This document shows, piece after piece, positions 45,035 through 56,102 of a stretch of DNA of 64,000 nucleotides. Made by a program: the position numbers and the translations under genes. The DNA is from Timema cristinae. Lineage: Eukaryota > Arthropoda > Insecta > Phasmatodea > Timematidae. Numbering within the stretch: the stretch's first letter is position 1; every line of letters starts with the position of its first letter. Under the pieces are notes generated by a model. The model saw nothing but the letters and a program-made list of their open reading frames with translations, had not been told where the DNA came from and searched no databases. The stretch covers positions 37,651,407 through 37,715,406 of the forward strand of contig JBCFYV010000012.1 in the NCBI GenBank assembly GCA_039000515.1. The letters are read 5' to 3'.

Positions 45035-46105
45035 CACTGTGCGTTTGGGTGGATGGAGCTTTGAACGAATGCTCTGGTTTTGAACAGGGTGTTAGACACG
45101 ATTGTGTTATGTCTCCAGGGTTGTTTAATGTATTCATGGATAAGTGTATGAGGGATGCTTGTGAGGACGTGGTTGGTGTACAAATAGCAAGTGTGAATGT
45201 GACAGTGTTGTTACATGCAGATGATGCCATATTAATGGCTGAGAATGAAAGTGACTTGCAGGATGCATTAAATTGATTGAATGTGGTGACGCAGAATAGA
45301 TCTTTGTATAAATATCTCCAAAACTAAGGTGATAGCTTTTGATCAGAATGGATCAGGATATGAGTGTCAATTTAGTATAAATGGGAAACTGGTAGAACAA
45401 GGAATGATTATGTGTATTTGGGAAGAATATTCTGTAAAAATTGAAGGCAAAATGGTGAAATTCAACTGACAGATTAATGCATCTCAGAGAGTAGTTGGAT
45501 GTACGTGGTCGATTGTAAAGAATGAAGTAGTATCGAAAGAGGCAACGATGGCAGTATATAAAAGCGTGTTGACGCCAATGTTGTTTTACAAATGTGAAGC
45601 TTGGGTTTGTCATGAGAAACACAAGAGCAAGGTGAAGGGGTTGAAATGAATTATCTAAGAAATGTATGTGGAAAAAACTCGTATGTACAAAGTCAGTAAT
45701 GAATGAGTGCTGAAGGAGTGTGGTTTGAAAGGGAATCCAAAAGGTATATGTGAAAGAAATGTCTTACGTTGGTGTTGTCATGTTGAGAAGATGAGTGTGG
45801 GTGGAATGACGAAGCAAATATATGAATGTAAAGTGTGTGGATCAAAAGGAAGGGGTAGGCCATGTAAGATGTGGCTAAATATAGTGGACGAATGTGTTAA
45901 AAGAGAAACATCGAGTTTTAAGAATAAAAGATCATGTATGAGTCGGTGTATGGATGTTGTTGAAGCGAATGAATTATGAAAGGATATGGAAGTGTAGAAA
46001 AGGTTAGTGAGGATAGATCAAGTACGAAGGGTTGTTTTTTAAGTTATATACACAGTTACTTATCCACCCCGAGAGGGAACGGCGTGATAGATAGGTAGGT
46101 AGGTA
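45035..46105 (+). pseudogene. Non-LTR retrotransposon ORF2, 5'-truncated and broken
   Basis: Remnant of a reverse-transcriptase ORF that copies RNA into DNA at a target nick. It begins in the palm domain: VDGALNECSGFEQGVRHDC (45046-45105) corresponds to the '(G)VRQGC' block, here with HD for QG; MSPGLFNVFMD follows; LLHADDAILMAE (45208-45243) is the catalytic xADD block. Stops at about 45274 and later, plus frameshifts, break the frame. A second open piece (45707-45979) carries the C-terminal 'LRW..HVEKM...TKQIYE' and 'GRGRPCKMW' blocks usual in LINEs of the I/Jockey groups. The 3' end (CCACCCCGAGAGGGAACGGC, then GATAGATAGGTAGGTAGG) looks intact. Non-functional; the clade is uncertain. Confidence 0.8.
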
Positions 46106-46829
46106 TATAGATATGTACTGTATGTAGATTTGGACTCCCCCTATTACAATAAAAAAAATTGCATCCGTCTGCATAGATATTGTGTCTGTTATAAGGATAT
46201 AAATTTGTCTGTAGGTAGTGTTTTTATTTACCAACTAATTTAGAAAGGGAGAGTTAAAACCATCAATAAAAAATAAAGAAAGAATATGATTTTCTGACCC
46301 ATTTTCTTATCTTTTCTCCTAGGGTCCATGAAAAAGGACTGTACTTTGAGAAGCAACCATACTTTTGTTCTTCCTATATTCTGCACTGAAGGGCGGCTTC
46401 TTTAGTTGCGTAACAGTTGAGTACCTGTCTTACTGCTGTGGCGTGAGTGTCAAATTAAACTCGTAAACTGCCAGTAATTTGTAAGAGCGGCAAACTTAAA
46501 AAAACGGTTAACATTAGTCTTTTCCTAAGAAAATAACACGAAAAGAGCCGTCAAATAAAATTACACTATGTATTTTATCAAATACCTTTGGTTATTTTTG
46601 TTAATGTTTGGGAAAGTTGCAGTGGTATTGTAGGTGATTGAGGGGATTTGGGGAGGAATATCATAGCAACTCACTTTTCTAGATAATACATAAATTAGTC
46701 TCCAACAACAACATAAAATTATGCTTATTTAAACTTTATAATCATGAGCAATTTTTTTTCCACCCCGCATTGATGAACACGCGGTTAAAGACACTATTCT
46801 TATATAGTCTTGTTTTACGAAGCAGTGTA
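46106..46829. other. Non-genic stretch with an acceptor-like site
   Basis: CCATTTTCTTATCTTTTCTCCTAG at 46301-46321 is a strong splice-acceptor-like tract, and short frames follow (VHEKGLYFEKQPYF in one). No donor or supporting exon was found. Confidence 0.3.
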
Positions 46830-46967
46830 TGTCAGGGGAAAGTTTAGCCGTATTTGAGTGGCGAGAAAGAGGGTGTAAAACTATTTTAGAAAAAAAAACT
46901 TTAGTACACCCAAGCTAGATTAGAGCCCTGATCTCCCCGTCATAGGCAGTCCAGTGTATTGCAGGGG
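46830..46967 (-). mobile_element. SINE, group B, tail missing
   Basis: Body (GTATTTGAGTGGCGAGA), CTAGATTAGAGCCCTG at the box-B position, and head to CCAGTGTATTGCAGGGG. It abuts a group A SINE on the opposite strand. Confidence 0.65.
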
Positions 46968-46968
46968 C

Positions 46969-47159
46969 GGTGACCTTGGCGGTCTAGAGGTAAAGTGTAG
47001 GACTTCTGTGCTGGGGGTCCGGGTTTCAATCCTCAGTCCCGGCACAGATTTATCTGATTGCCAAACCCTTCATTCATCTCTGACAAGACGTGTATTAATC
47101 ACAACTTGTTAATGTGTGGAATGCCAGGATCCCTCGTTAAATTGGACGCAGGGATAGTA

Positions 47160-47195
<36 letters not shown>

Positions 47196-47258
47196 TAATA
47201 ATAATAACAATAACAATAATAATAATATATAATAATATTATAACAATAATAATAGTAT
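46969..47258 (+). mobile_element. SINE, group A, internally deleted, with long (AAT)n tail
   Basis: Complete head (GGTGACCTTGGCGGTCTAG...) and the long body variant with GTATTAATCACAAC. After ATGCCAGG the sequence skips to ATCCCTCGTTAAA, losing about 18 bp. The rest of the shared tail is missing, and the copy ends in ~90 bp of AAT/AAC repeats. Confidence 0.8.
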
Positions 47259-47519
47259 CGCAAGGATATCACCTTTTGACCACCGAGGTGTGTTACGCCA
47301 AATTAATGCTGAACATAAGCTATTTAAGATTAACATAATATTTTTTTTTAAATGATGTTGGTTACCATGATACCTTTGTTAATTGAACTTTTCAAATGAT
47401 TAAGTGTAGGATCAACCAGGAGTAACAATTAAAATTTGAGCTTGCCAGCCTTATCAGTAATCTCACGTTCTCGAGACGTCCATGTTCAATTTCCATAGGA
47501 AGATTATTATCTAACATAT

Positions 47520-47715
47520 AGAGAAAGTTACTAGGTCTACTTTCAAGTATTCATACGTCAATTAATATGATCTGAAGCTGTCACTTTTGATAGATATTAT
47601 TAATATATATTTAATTAACACTAGACTAATAATATTTTAAAATGTTCACAACGTTGGCCCCAAAAATATCTTTGTATTTTCTAAAAGGCCTTTTATATGA
47701 AAACTGGAGCGTATA
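47520..47715. repeat. Dispersed repeat, paralog of 34405-34600
   Basis: Shares AGGTCTACTTTCAAGTATT, GAAGCTGTCACTTTTGATAG, GGCCCCAAAAATATC and TTTTCTAAAAGGCC with the other copy. Confidence 0.65.
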
Positions 47716-49326
47716 TCATCACCGTATGGGGGTGCACCGCATGTTAAGTGTGGCTGGTGAACCGGATAGTGAGAACAAACACTCTTAATTTTAAGTACTA
47801 ATTACTCATCCCACATATCCCATTAAATGTTTATGTGTCTGAACTGTTACACTTCACTCTGTTTCCTTTTATTTACGACCATAAATAAGATAAAAGGGAG
47901 CGGGAGTAAGCTATGGAACAAGTGACAAGGGAAATTATTAGCAATATTCAAAAGCAACAATATGAACGGTTTATCCAAAACAATAACATTAGATCAGAAA
48001 ACTTTACATGGTCTCATTAATCAAACTGAGATATGTTGAAAACCAAACAAATAAAATATCTTCATATCTTTAAATTGCGCAGATAACTTAAGCGAGAGTT
48101 ATAAAACTCGTAATATATCCAATATTCAAATGGGTCAGTCTTGAAGAGACAGAACAACCCGTAACGTTGAATTTAGTACAATAAATACAAAATATTAATA
48201 TCCATCAGGATAATACATAAAGACTAAATAAGGGCCTAATGGGCACCTTAAAAATGTTACCAAAGTGTATTTTTCATACCAAAGAATAAAGAAATCAAAA
48301 ACGTTAACTTTACATGTTAACTTTCAATAAGAAACTTTAAATTACGCGAGAGTTTGGCTAACAGACTCCCCCAGGCTATCAGATCCTGACACTATATTAG
48401 GAAATGAAAACAATAACCCTACTAGTAAATAATAATGAAAATATATTGGAAGCAAACCATAGAAAAAGATGAGAAAATATACTAAAGTTAATTAATTTCA
48501 TAATTAATCAAAATGATCAGAAAATTATTCTACATAAACTATATTTCAAAATGCAAACAAAAATAAGAAACGCTACCTTAATGTTTACAAAATAATTACT
48601 ACTATCCACAATTTCAAAACCATTTACATTTAACTCGTTCAACTCCAAGTAAACTAAAAATTGTGGCTATCTAAAAGATTTAACACTCGAAAAGACTCTA
48701 GCGCCCAAGTGGCGACAGACAAAATATAGAGCCCCATTTAACGATCAGGTAAAAATCAATAGATTTAGTTAACATAAAAATTACAACAGCTAACATGACT
48801 GACACTAAGAGTTAATTTTAAATCAGAGTCCAATAAACAAATCGCCATAGTTAAGATTCTGATGAAGATATAATATATAAATGTTTAATCCTGACATTGT
48901 CTAGGTCCAGGACAATGTTCTTCAGTCAAGCGTTGAAATAGTCATTTTAGCATACACGCACATCACAATATATAGTAGGTTTTGTCGCAATATAATCAAG
49001 GAGGGAGAATTGAACACACGGTCGGTGACGTCAATACGGCTTTAGATGATCACGTAGACCATTTGTTGTCATGGCTCCATCCGACTACCAAACCATTTCT
49101 TCATTCACCTGATGTTTTGAAAGTAGTTAATCTCTTTACCATCAGAGGGCAGGCGAATAGGTGAATATTCATTCTCTAGTAGTGTCCAATACTAGCCGGC
49201 CCATTACGTGTTAGTTGAACAGGACGGAGTAGACTTCATGTTGGAACATCCTAGCTCGCTTGGCCCACTCGTCGATTTAGGATGATAGGTGTAGGCCAAT
49301 CTTGGTTGTTGCTAGTTTCAGAAGAT
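47716..49326. other. Unassigned stretch, LTR-like in style
   Basis: Purine-rich AT sequence to about 48,700, then GC-richer sequence (GCGCCCAAGTGGCGACAG; GACGTCAATACGGC) to 49,300. The phrase GATCCTGACACTATATT resembles one in the solo LTR (GATGCCGACACTATATT), so this may be a related LTR. No clear TG...CA ends or flanking duplication were found. The 60-codon frame at 48982 is unrecognised. Confidence 0.3.
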
Positions 49327-49588
49327 TCAGGCCCAATTTTACAATGTCATGTTAATCTATTCGTTAGGGCTTAACATGAGGTTAAGCGATAACGACCACT
49401 ACTTTAGATTTTACAATGTTTGGTTAGCGCTAATGTTCACGTAAATGTGCTCGTAAAGTTAACGCGAGGTCTACCTTCCGGTTAGCAAATATAACGTCCA
49501 CATTAACAACGTTAAACACTCCGCCATATTGTTTTCAAGGCGATTGTTGATATTACTAAAGTGAGGTTACTTTTATTTATATTATGAA

Positions 49589-49640
49589 ATGGCTGATTTA
49601 TTGTATGATTATGACGACTTTGAAGATAATTCACTACAGA
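49589..49640 (+). pseudogene. Possible transposase start, truncated
   Basis: ATG at 49589 opens MADLLYDYDDFEDN, an acidic start like those of Harbinger transposases. After about a dozen codons the sequence becomes the antisense of the Myb-like frame, so the rest of the transposase is absent. Identity rests on position and acidity only. Confidence 0.35.
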
Positions 49641-49797
49641 GTTTTTGCCAAGCTTCATTTTTTTGTCTCCATGTTACAGCATCAGTTTGTTTATTTTCAA
49701 TCCTTTGTTTGTATTTACCTATTAATTCAATCAGCAACATTTCCTCTTCTTTGCTAAAATTTACACTTCGTTCGCGTTTATGAATCTCAACAGACAT
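49609..49797 (-). CDS. Myb/SANT-like DNA-binding protein of Harbinger type, truncated
   Basis: The minus-strand frame is open from 49932, but the likely start is the internal Met at 49797 (MSVEIHKRERSVNFSKEEE), because that is where the domain begins. The product of 62 residues holds the first two helices of a Myb/SANT-like domain: RSVNFSKEEEMLLIELIGKY at residues ~10-29, then ENKQTDAVTWRQKNEAW and QKLCSE. This 'NF(S/T)xEExxLLxLV...KxTDAVTxxxKxxAW' pattern is typical of Harbinger accessory proteins and their domesticated NAIF1/zeste-like relatives, which bind DNA and bring the transposase to the element. It stops at SSKSS, before the end of the domain, where the internal deletion lies. Alternative: an exon of a domesticated gene, which is unlikely given the surrounding TIRs. 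Confidence 0.75.
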   Translation of the reverse strand: MSVEIHKRERSVNFSKEEEMLLIELIGKYKQRIENKQTDAVTWRQKNEAWQKLCSELSSKSS

Positions 49798-50134
49798 TTT
49801 AGCAAGAAAATAAATACGATAAACTATAGCAGATAACCTCAACAAATTTGATGAATTGAACTCGTTTTGATTGAATTTTTCATAAAGGTTCCATAGACGT
49901 TGTAATGACTTGGTTATATTCTCTATGGTCAAGTTAGGCCAATCAAAGGCTTTGGCACAAATCTAGCGCTCCGAGAAAGTTAACGCTAAGAACTAATGGA
50001 AGGCACCTATCTGTAATTTGACGCGCACATAAAAATAGTATTGTAAAATGCAACGCTAAGTTTAACCAACGGTTATACTTTACAAACGGTTAAGTTACGA
50101 GGACTTTAACGTGACATTGTAAGATTGGGCCTCA

Positions 50135-50740
50135 ATCGGTAAGTATGCGAACAGTTTTATTATGCTGAAATTGATTATGTAGAGAGAATATTATTGCTTA
50201 GAATTGTTTTATTATGTCGTTCCAAACTAGTTAACTACAATATAGAAGTGTACTATTGTAGGGATTCTATTAGTGTCGATATAATTGGAGCGGGTAGTAT
50301 GAATTACAGAGAGTTATGCGTAAATGTCAGCATGGGGCGGATCCTATTGTAACATAATGTAATGTAATGTAATGTTACAGAATATTGTATGTGTAAATAT
50401 AATGTAGGTTATACGAATTATATATTCACCGCATATACTATCTGATTGTAATGTTTAAAGGGGAATTGTAATTTTATGCGAGCAGTGGAGTATCATGTGG
50501 TCGGTCCAAAGATAAATATATCTTGTTTAAGTTGTACTTATGAATTGTTCTCCTCACTCAGTAAGACACTAACTGGGGATTTACACGTTCGCTAAGAAAA
50601 CAAGAACAGAGCAGAAACGTAATCACGTGACTAGTTCTAAACCAATCTAAAGATATTAACATCATCAGCGTTGTCCGCTTGGGGCCGCTTGAAATAATTT
50701 CAGCTTTCCCTTTTCAGCGCGACCACTTCTGCTATAGAAA
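50135..50740. other. Non-genic stretch with a (TAATG)n run
   Basis: A short pentanucleotide repeat (TAATG) at about 50350-50372. No gene or SINE recognised. Confidence 0.45.
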
Positions 50741-50742
50741 CA

Positions 50743-50935
50743 TGCGCCTAAACCAACTGACTCAGTCAGTGCACATGCACCTAAAAGACCCATTCAATCA
50801 ATGTGCATGCACCATAAACATCTGACTCATTCAGTGCACGTGCACCGAAACAACTCAATCAGTGAGCATGCGCCTAAACCAACCAACTCAATCAGTGGGC
50901 ATGTGCTAAACCAAACAAATAAATGCGAATGCACC
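50743..50935. repeat. Degenerate ~32-bp minisatellite, six units
   Basis: Units hold ATGCGCCTAAACCAACC and AACTCAATCAGTG, varying in each copy (GTGCACATGCACC, GAGCATGCGCC). The 62-codon frame here is repeat sequence. Confidence 0.75.
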
Positions 50936-50997
50936 TATTGGAGCTTCATTTTTTATAAATACTTTTTGAATATTTACTTTCAATATTAAGAATAGGT

Positions 50998-51240
50998 CCG
51001 ACACTTTAGCTCAGTTGGTAGCCTGTCTGACTGCTGAGATAAGGGTCCCAGGCTCAATTCCCAGCTTGACCGAAAATTTATAAGTGATGACAATATGGGT
51101 CTACTCTTTCACATTAATAAATTAACGGTTGGGGATTGGATGCTGTGCAAGTCCTAGTCGTAAGTTAAATTACAAGGTATATGAAGCTGCGACAGGCTTA
51201 GCGAACCGGTAGTGGAAAAATATTTGATTTGAATAAAAAA
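50998..51240 (+). mobile_element. SINE, group C
   Basis: A tRNA-like head with box-A-like TTAGCTCAGTTGGTAGC and box-B-like CAGGCTCAATTCCCAG, then CTTGACCGAAAATTTATAAG. A body with TTCACATTAATAAATTAACG follows, ending in an A-rich run. It does not share the A/B tail. A second copy lies at 60170-60400. Confidence 0.85.
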
Positions 51241-51763
51241 CTAAAACAGATCATAGGCTGGAAACATTAACGGATGTAAGAAATTAATAATAGCAAAAAG
51301 GGCTTTAATCTGTAAGTTATAATAGAATCAAATCACTATTAATACGTAAAGTCATGTGTTATTTTTTATGGATTATTATTACACAAAAAAAACTGTATAT
51401 TTTTGTTGTTGTATTGGTGATTGTAAAATAAATGTAACTTATTGGTCAAGAGCATCCTATATTAATCTTTCTTGCTTAGTAATAATAAGTTATTTATAAA
51501 TGTATTTCAAATATTTATTACTCTTGCCTGCTGAATAATTTCACTAGTGATATGACCCCTTCCTTGCACCTTCTTTAAAGCATAAAATCAACACAGCACC
51601 TCAAATTACTCTTTTTTCTACCCAATTCTCGGGGACAATGAAATTAGTTATCCAAGTAAAATAGGGAGGAAAAAGTGTGTAATTTTACGGGTGGAAAAAA
51701 ATGAGGTGATGTCTTCTGGGATGGAAAACTACAAAGTTGGGATTAGAGGGTTATAGCATAAGA
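51241..51763. other. AT-rich non-genic stretch
   Basis: No frame or repeat identified before the purine-rich array. Confidence 0.45.
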
Positions 51764-51965
51764 GCGAGGCTTAAAGGGCGAGAGAGAAAAATGGCAAGGC
51801 TTAAAGGATGATAGAGATAATGGGTAAGGCTTAAAGTTTGAGAGATAAAATAGGCAGGGATTAAAGGATATGAGGAAAAAATGTGAGGCCTGAAAAGATT
51901 AGAGAGAAAAAAAGGGTTGAACTAAACGGATGAGAAAGAAAAGAACGAGACTTTTAAAGGTAAAA
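51764..51965. repeat. Purine-rich degenerate ~40-bp tandem repeat
   Basis: Five or so units with GGCTTAAAGG, GAGAGATAAAAT and GGC(A)AGG parts; nearly all purine on the plus strand. Confidence 0.65.
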
Positions 51966-52299
51966 CGATACATTTGGGATGAAGTTTAACAAGTATATAA
52001 TGAATATATTTGTTTAATAAAACAACTATAAATAAATAATATTTTTATTTGGTAAATTACAAACAGTTTACATAAATAACTAAACAAATTTAATCAATCA
52101 ACATAGGTATATCTATTATTCTAATATTTTGTTGAATATATAAGATTGTATTATTTTTAAGATTAGTTAGCTATTGTAAATTTAAACCATTCTATATTTT
52201 AAATATTGACATTTAGGTAATTTTGTTCGACAAAATAATTTTACCATACTTCCTTTGATGATTCCAATTGTCCTATCCGTTTATTGTACAAGACTAACC
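51966..52299. other. AT-rich non-genic stretch
   Basis: No gene, repeat or SINE recognised. Confidence 0.45.
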
Positions 52300-52305
52300 T
52301 TTAAC

Positions 52306-52600
52306 TTGTCCGTTCTACACACCGGTTTGTATTTGTTGTCTTGTCTGCTCAACACACCAGTTTTTTACGGTTGTCCTGTCTGTTCAACGCACCAGTCTGT
52401 TTATTTTGTCTTGTCCGCTCAACGCACCAGTCTGTTTCGTTTGTCCTGTATGCTCAACGCACCGGTCTGTTTTGTTTGTCCTGTATGCTCAACGCACCGG
52501 TCTGTTTTGTTTGTCCTGTATGCTCAACTCACCAGGCTTTTTCTGTTTGTCCTGTCCACTCAGCGCACCAGTTTGTTTCCCATTGTTTCAGACTACAGAA
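52306..52600. repeat. 35-bp minisatellite, eight units, open in three frames
   Basis: ACC starts recur at 52321, 52356, 52391, 52426, 52461, 52496 and 52531, exactly 35 bp apart, then at 52567. The unit contains CAACGCACCGGTCTG and TTTGTCCTGTATGCTC. Because no stop occurs and 35 is not divisible by 3, all three plus frames stay open (81-124 codons) with the same 35-residue cycle. No signal of selection for one frame, so not called a gene. Confidence 0.9.
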
Positions 52601-52602
52601 GT

Positions 52603-54904
52603 TTTGTCAACCACATATTTAAGTTGTAAATTTTTTCATACAGTTATATGAATTATGTGAGTTGATTGGTTATATATTGCCATTTGGCTTAATGTGATAT
52701 AAGTTTCATTCAACAGAGTACCTTTCTGTCTAAAAAAAAATATGTACTGCAATAGTTTTAGCTAATATGTAATACAATAGCTACGTTTTCTACTAAATAT
52801 TTCTTCCAAGTTATCTGCAAGGACGTTATTTGCCTTGTCTAATATATTTATAAACTGTATGAATGCTTGGAGTAAACAAATGTAATAAGTAGGGCAAGTG
52901 AAGTTTCATTATTTTAAAATAATTATATATGCATATAGATATTAGATATATATATATATAGTTCTACAAATATATATCTACATATAAATACATATAGACC
53001 TACATATATATAAATCCAATTAAAATAATCAATAATCTAAATTTGCTCTACTTATTAAATTTGTTTACTCCTATTATTCACAAGGTCTATGTATTCTTCG
53101 AACAGTGTTAACTTAGATCTGAAATATGTAAACCTTTCATGGTATACAACCTAAATAATATTCAATCAATTAATCATTTAAATAATTATGCCTACATCCA
53201 ACAAACAGACTAATCCTATAAAAGCTATCATTTATTTTAGATGGAGTAAAGTGTTCGAAACTTGGCCAGTATTTTACCAATATTATGATTTAAAAAATAC
53301 TTTACTAACGTAAATTAATATCATAAGATTATATAGAACATAATTAGTGCAAAAAAGATGACTAAATAATGTTTCACCTGTTTGTAAGACTTTTTCACAT
53401 TAGTTACTTCATTACATAAATTCAAAGCTATGCAGTATCAGTTATCATGAACACTTTGCTTATCCTGAAAAGTTGCAATCTTTCCTTTATGGACTACACT
53501 ATGGCCCTATCTTTTAAGCTGCACCATAGTGGGAAAATGAAAAATAGCCTTGTGACAAAATAGTTGTTGGCTATAGTATATCTAATTTTTTTTTTTTTTT
53601 GTAGATTTAAGGTATTTTCCAAATTAATAAAAAATATATTTAAGTTATAGCTGCATCTTATGTTCAATATTTCAATTTATATTTGCCATATCATTTCATT
53701 CAGTTGTCAAAAACATTGTCATTTGAATTTCCACGAAATATAATAAAGTACTTTACAAATAATTGTCCTTTTTAAAAATACATGAGATGGTTGAAGCTAC
53801 CACAGGATTTAACATATACGTAAGAAATATTAGTAATATTCTTTAATTAATTACTGCACCTATTTTACATTACATGTCATTCTCAAGGTCGTAGAAAATT
53901 CATTTTCCTAGAAAGATAGCCCACTAGAAAGTTGATGTGATAATATATCGACATAGTTTTAATATAGCTATATATATATATATATATAGATGCTGGGGGA
54001 GAGGTCAAGGGGTGTAGTGTATTTTTCTCAAGTATAAACCTTGAAGTTGATAAACAAAATGATTTGACTCCTTTCCTCAAACTCACTAGCTTGTTTCATT
54101 TCAAGAAACGTCCTTTGTTCTCAGATACCATTTAGGTGTACCAAAAATAAAAATAAATCTGTTATTTGAAATTTAAAATAAAATAGTTCAATAGAAGGTT
54201 ATCTTGTGGCTGATTATTTTTTAATAATCAGATAGTGGCATAAAAAATGAATAGTAAAATTAATTAAACACCACACCTTTAAAAGTTTTTATATGTATAT
54301 GTTAATTTGCAGAGGGATGAGGACCCGTCCTAGCCTCTCCTCTCACCTTTCTAAGTTCATGGTCATTCTATTGTAGCCTATTATTATTAAGAATGATTAA
54401 ATATGAGTTGTCCTTGTTACCTCTCTTCAAAAGATAATAAATTATTTTTAGAAACTTTTTCAAATTCATTTGTAAATTGCAGTCGTTTTACATATCTTAT
54501 ATATTATTTTCCATTCGATTTTCAAATTAGCAATGGTCAATATATCTCTTTAAGGATTATTAGTAATGGACATTAATAGATTATTTTAAATTATAATAAA
54601 ATAAACATTTACGAGCATTGTGTTGTATGATATCTTTGTATATAAATTGTAACACATACTTAGTAATAGCCCATATTCATAATGAAATGGTAAAATTTTA
54701 ACATATGCCCATTATAAGAAAATGGAATGTGGAGGACAAGTTGGTTGTCATGAATATCGAATCAGTATTAACTTACAATTGAATCTTTTCTAAAATAAGT
54801 GATTTTTACATCAGTTTAGGTATTTTTAAATGGACTTTAACTCCAAACATTTACTGCTAATATAAAACATAAATCAATGGCAGTTATCAATGTCTATTAG
54901 AATG
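52603..54904. other. AT-rich non-genic stretch
   Basis: 2.3 kb without a convincing frame, SINE or transposon end. It holds TATA-type simple sequence at about 52924-53010 and 53963-53990, and a T-run at 53587. Confidence 0.5.
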
Positions 54905-55122
54905 AAGTGATAGTTACAGCTTTCATGTATGTCCAAAATAAGCAAAGATATCAGTTGTATTTATTGTCAAAAGGTTTCCGTTGCTGTGGTCATGACTGGG
55001 TGAATGACAGTTGCAGGTTGTCGTGTGTCGGTGAGAATAAGTGTAACCTACAGTTAACATGTATGTTCAATTAAGTGTGAGCTACATTTAATATGTATGT
55101 ACAATTATATGTTAGTTGAAGT

Positions 55123-56102
55123 CAGGGCTGCTTTATCCATAGGCCAACTAAACACATTGCCTAGGGCCTACAAACCTTTTACGGCCTACAATATTTCACT
55201 TGAAAAAATACATAAACAAAAAGATCCCAAAATAAGAAAAAACATCCAATAATAATTTAAAATAGGTTGATATTTGAATGAGAAAAACAATAATTTTGGT
55301 CGTGACATTTCTCAAGAGCCTCACTGACACAATCACAGACATAGTAGTCTAGTAGATACATTCATTTTAATGTTTGAATGAGAAAAACAATAATTTAGGT
55401 CGTGGCATTTCTCAACAACCTCACTGATACAATCACAGACATAGTAGTCTAGTAGATACATTCATTTTAATGTTTAAATGAGAAAAACAATAATTTAGGT
55501 AGTGGCATTTCTCAACAGCCTCACTGATACAATCACAGACATAGTAGTCTAGAAGATACATTCATTTTAATGTTTAAATGAGAAAAACAATAATTTAGGT
55601 AGTGGCATTTCTCAACAGCCTCACTGATACAATCACAGACATAGTAGTCTAGAAGATACATTCATTTTAATGTTTAAATGAGAAAAACAATAATTTAGGT
55701 AGTGGCATTTCTCAACAGCCTCACTGATACAATCACAGACATAGTAGTCTAGTAGATACATTAATTTTAATGTTTGAATGTTCACTTTGTGACATTTTGG
55801 GTGTGAGAATTCAGAAATTGGTTGTCGATTGTCGCATAACATCATTTTCAATCGAAAGTAGTGAGAGTGACGACAATAGGTCCTACACCATTGTTGATCA
55901 GAGATAATGTTTTATCAATTTCACCTTTGAGAAGCTTCTTTCTCCTGCAGCACTTGTTCCAAAAATTGAGAAATAGATTCTGAATGCTATGTTTGCTTTC
56001 GGATAACAGTTTTTTGGTCGTAAAAATGATGAGATTATCATAAAACACAGGCCTCTAGAAATAAAAGTGCCTAGTGCCTACAAAGTGCTTTAAACGGCCC
56101 TG
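55123..56102. mobile_element. hAT-type element (980 bp) with 8-bp target duplication
   Basis: Ends CAGGGCTGCTTTATCC and AAACGGCCCTG (inverted CAGGGC), with GCCTAGGGCCTACAA near one end and GTGCCTAGTGCCTAC near the other, a pattern common in hAT elements. It is flanked by a perfect GTTGAAGT at 55115-55122 and 56103-56110. It contains five 100-bp tandem repeats. Two minus-strand frames (55633-55851, 55848-56048) have no transposase motif that I recognise. Confidence 0.9.
55281..55780. repeat. Five 100-bp tandem repeats inside the hAT element
   Basis: AGAAAAACAATAATTT recurs at 55281, 55381, 55481, 55581 and 55681, exactly 100 bp apart. Units are nearly identical; the first is the most diverged, and units 3 and 4 share CTAGAAGATACATTC where the others have CTAGTAG. 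Confidence 0.95.

Larger units (their letters stand above)
49330..50131. mobile_element. PIF/Harbinger element, internally deleted (802 bp)
   Basis: Inverted ends GGCCCAATTTTACAATGTCA and, from the right, GGCCCAATCTTACAATGTCA continue over about 27 bp, with GTTAA next. TCA flanks both sides (49327-49329 and 50132-50134), a 3-bp duplication as expected for this superfamily. It contains the start of a plus-strand frame (49589) and a minus-strand Myb/SANT-like frame that meet near 49610-49640. Autonomous Harbinger elements carry two genes, a transposase and a Myb-like protein; here most of both is gone. Confidence 0.8.

Noticed and set aside
46301..46400. Downstream exon joined to the 43.3-kb candidate
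   Set aside because: The acceptor is strong, but the phase does not fit: the continuation reaches a stop within three codons.
47716..49326. Second solo LTR
   Set aside because: One shared phrase and similar composition only. No TG...CA ends with a duplication could be fixed.
52255..52651. Cysteine-rich repeat protein in overlapping frames
   Set aside because: All three frames are equally open because of a stop-free 35-bp repeat. No start or splice context favours one.
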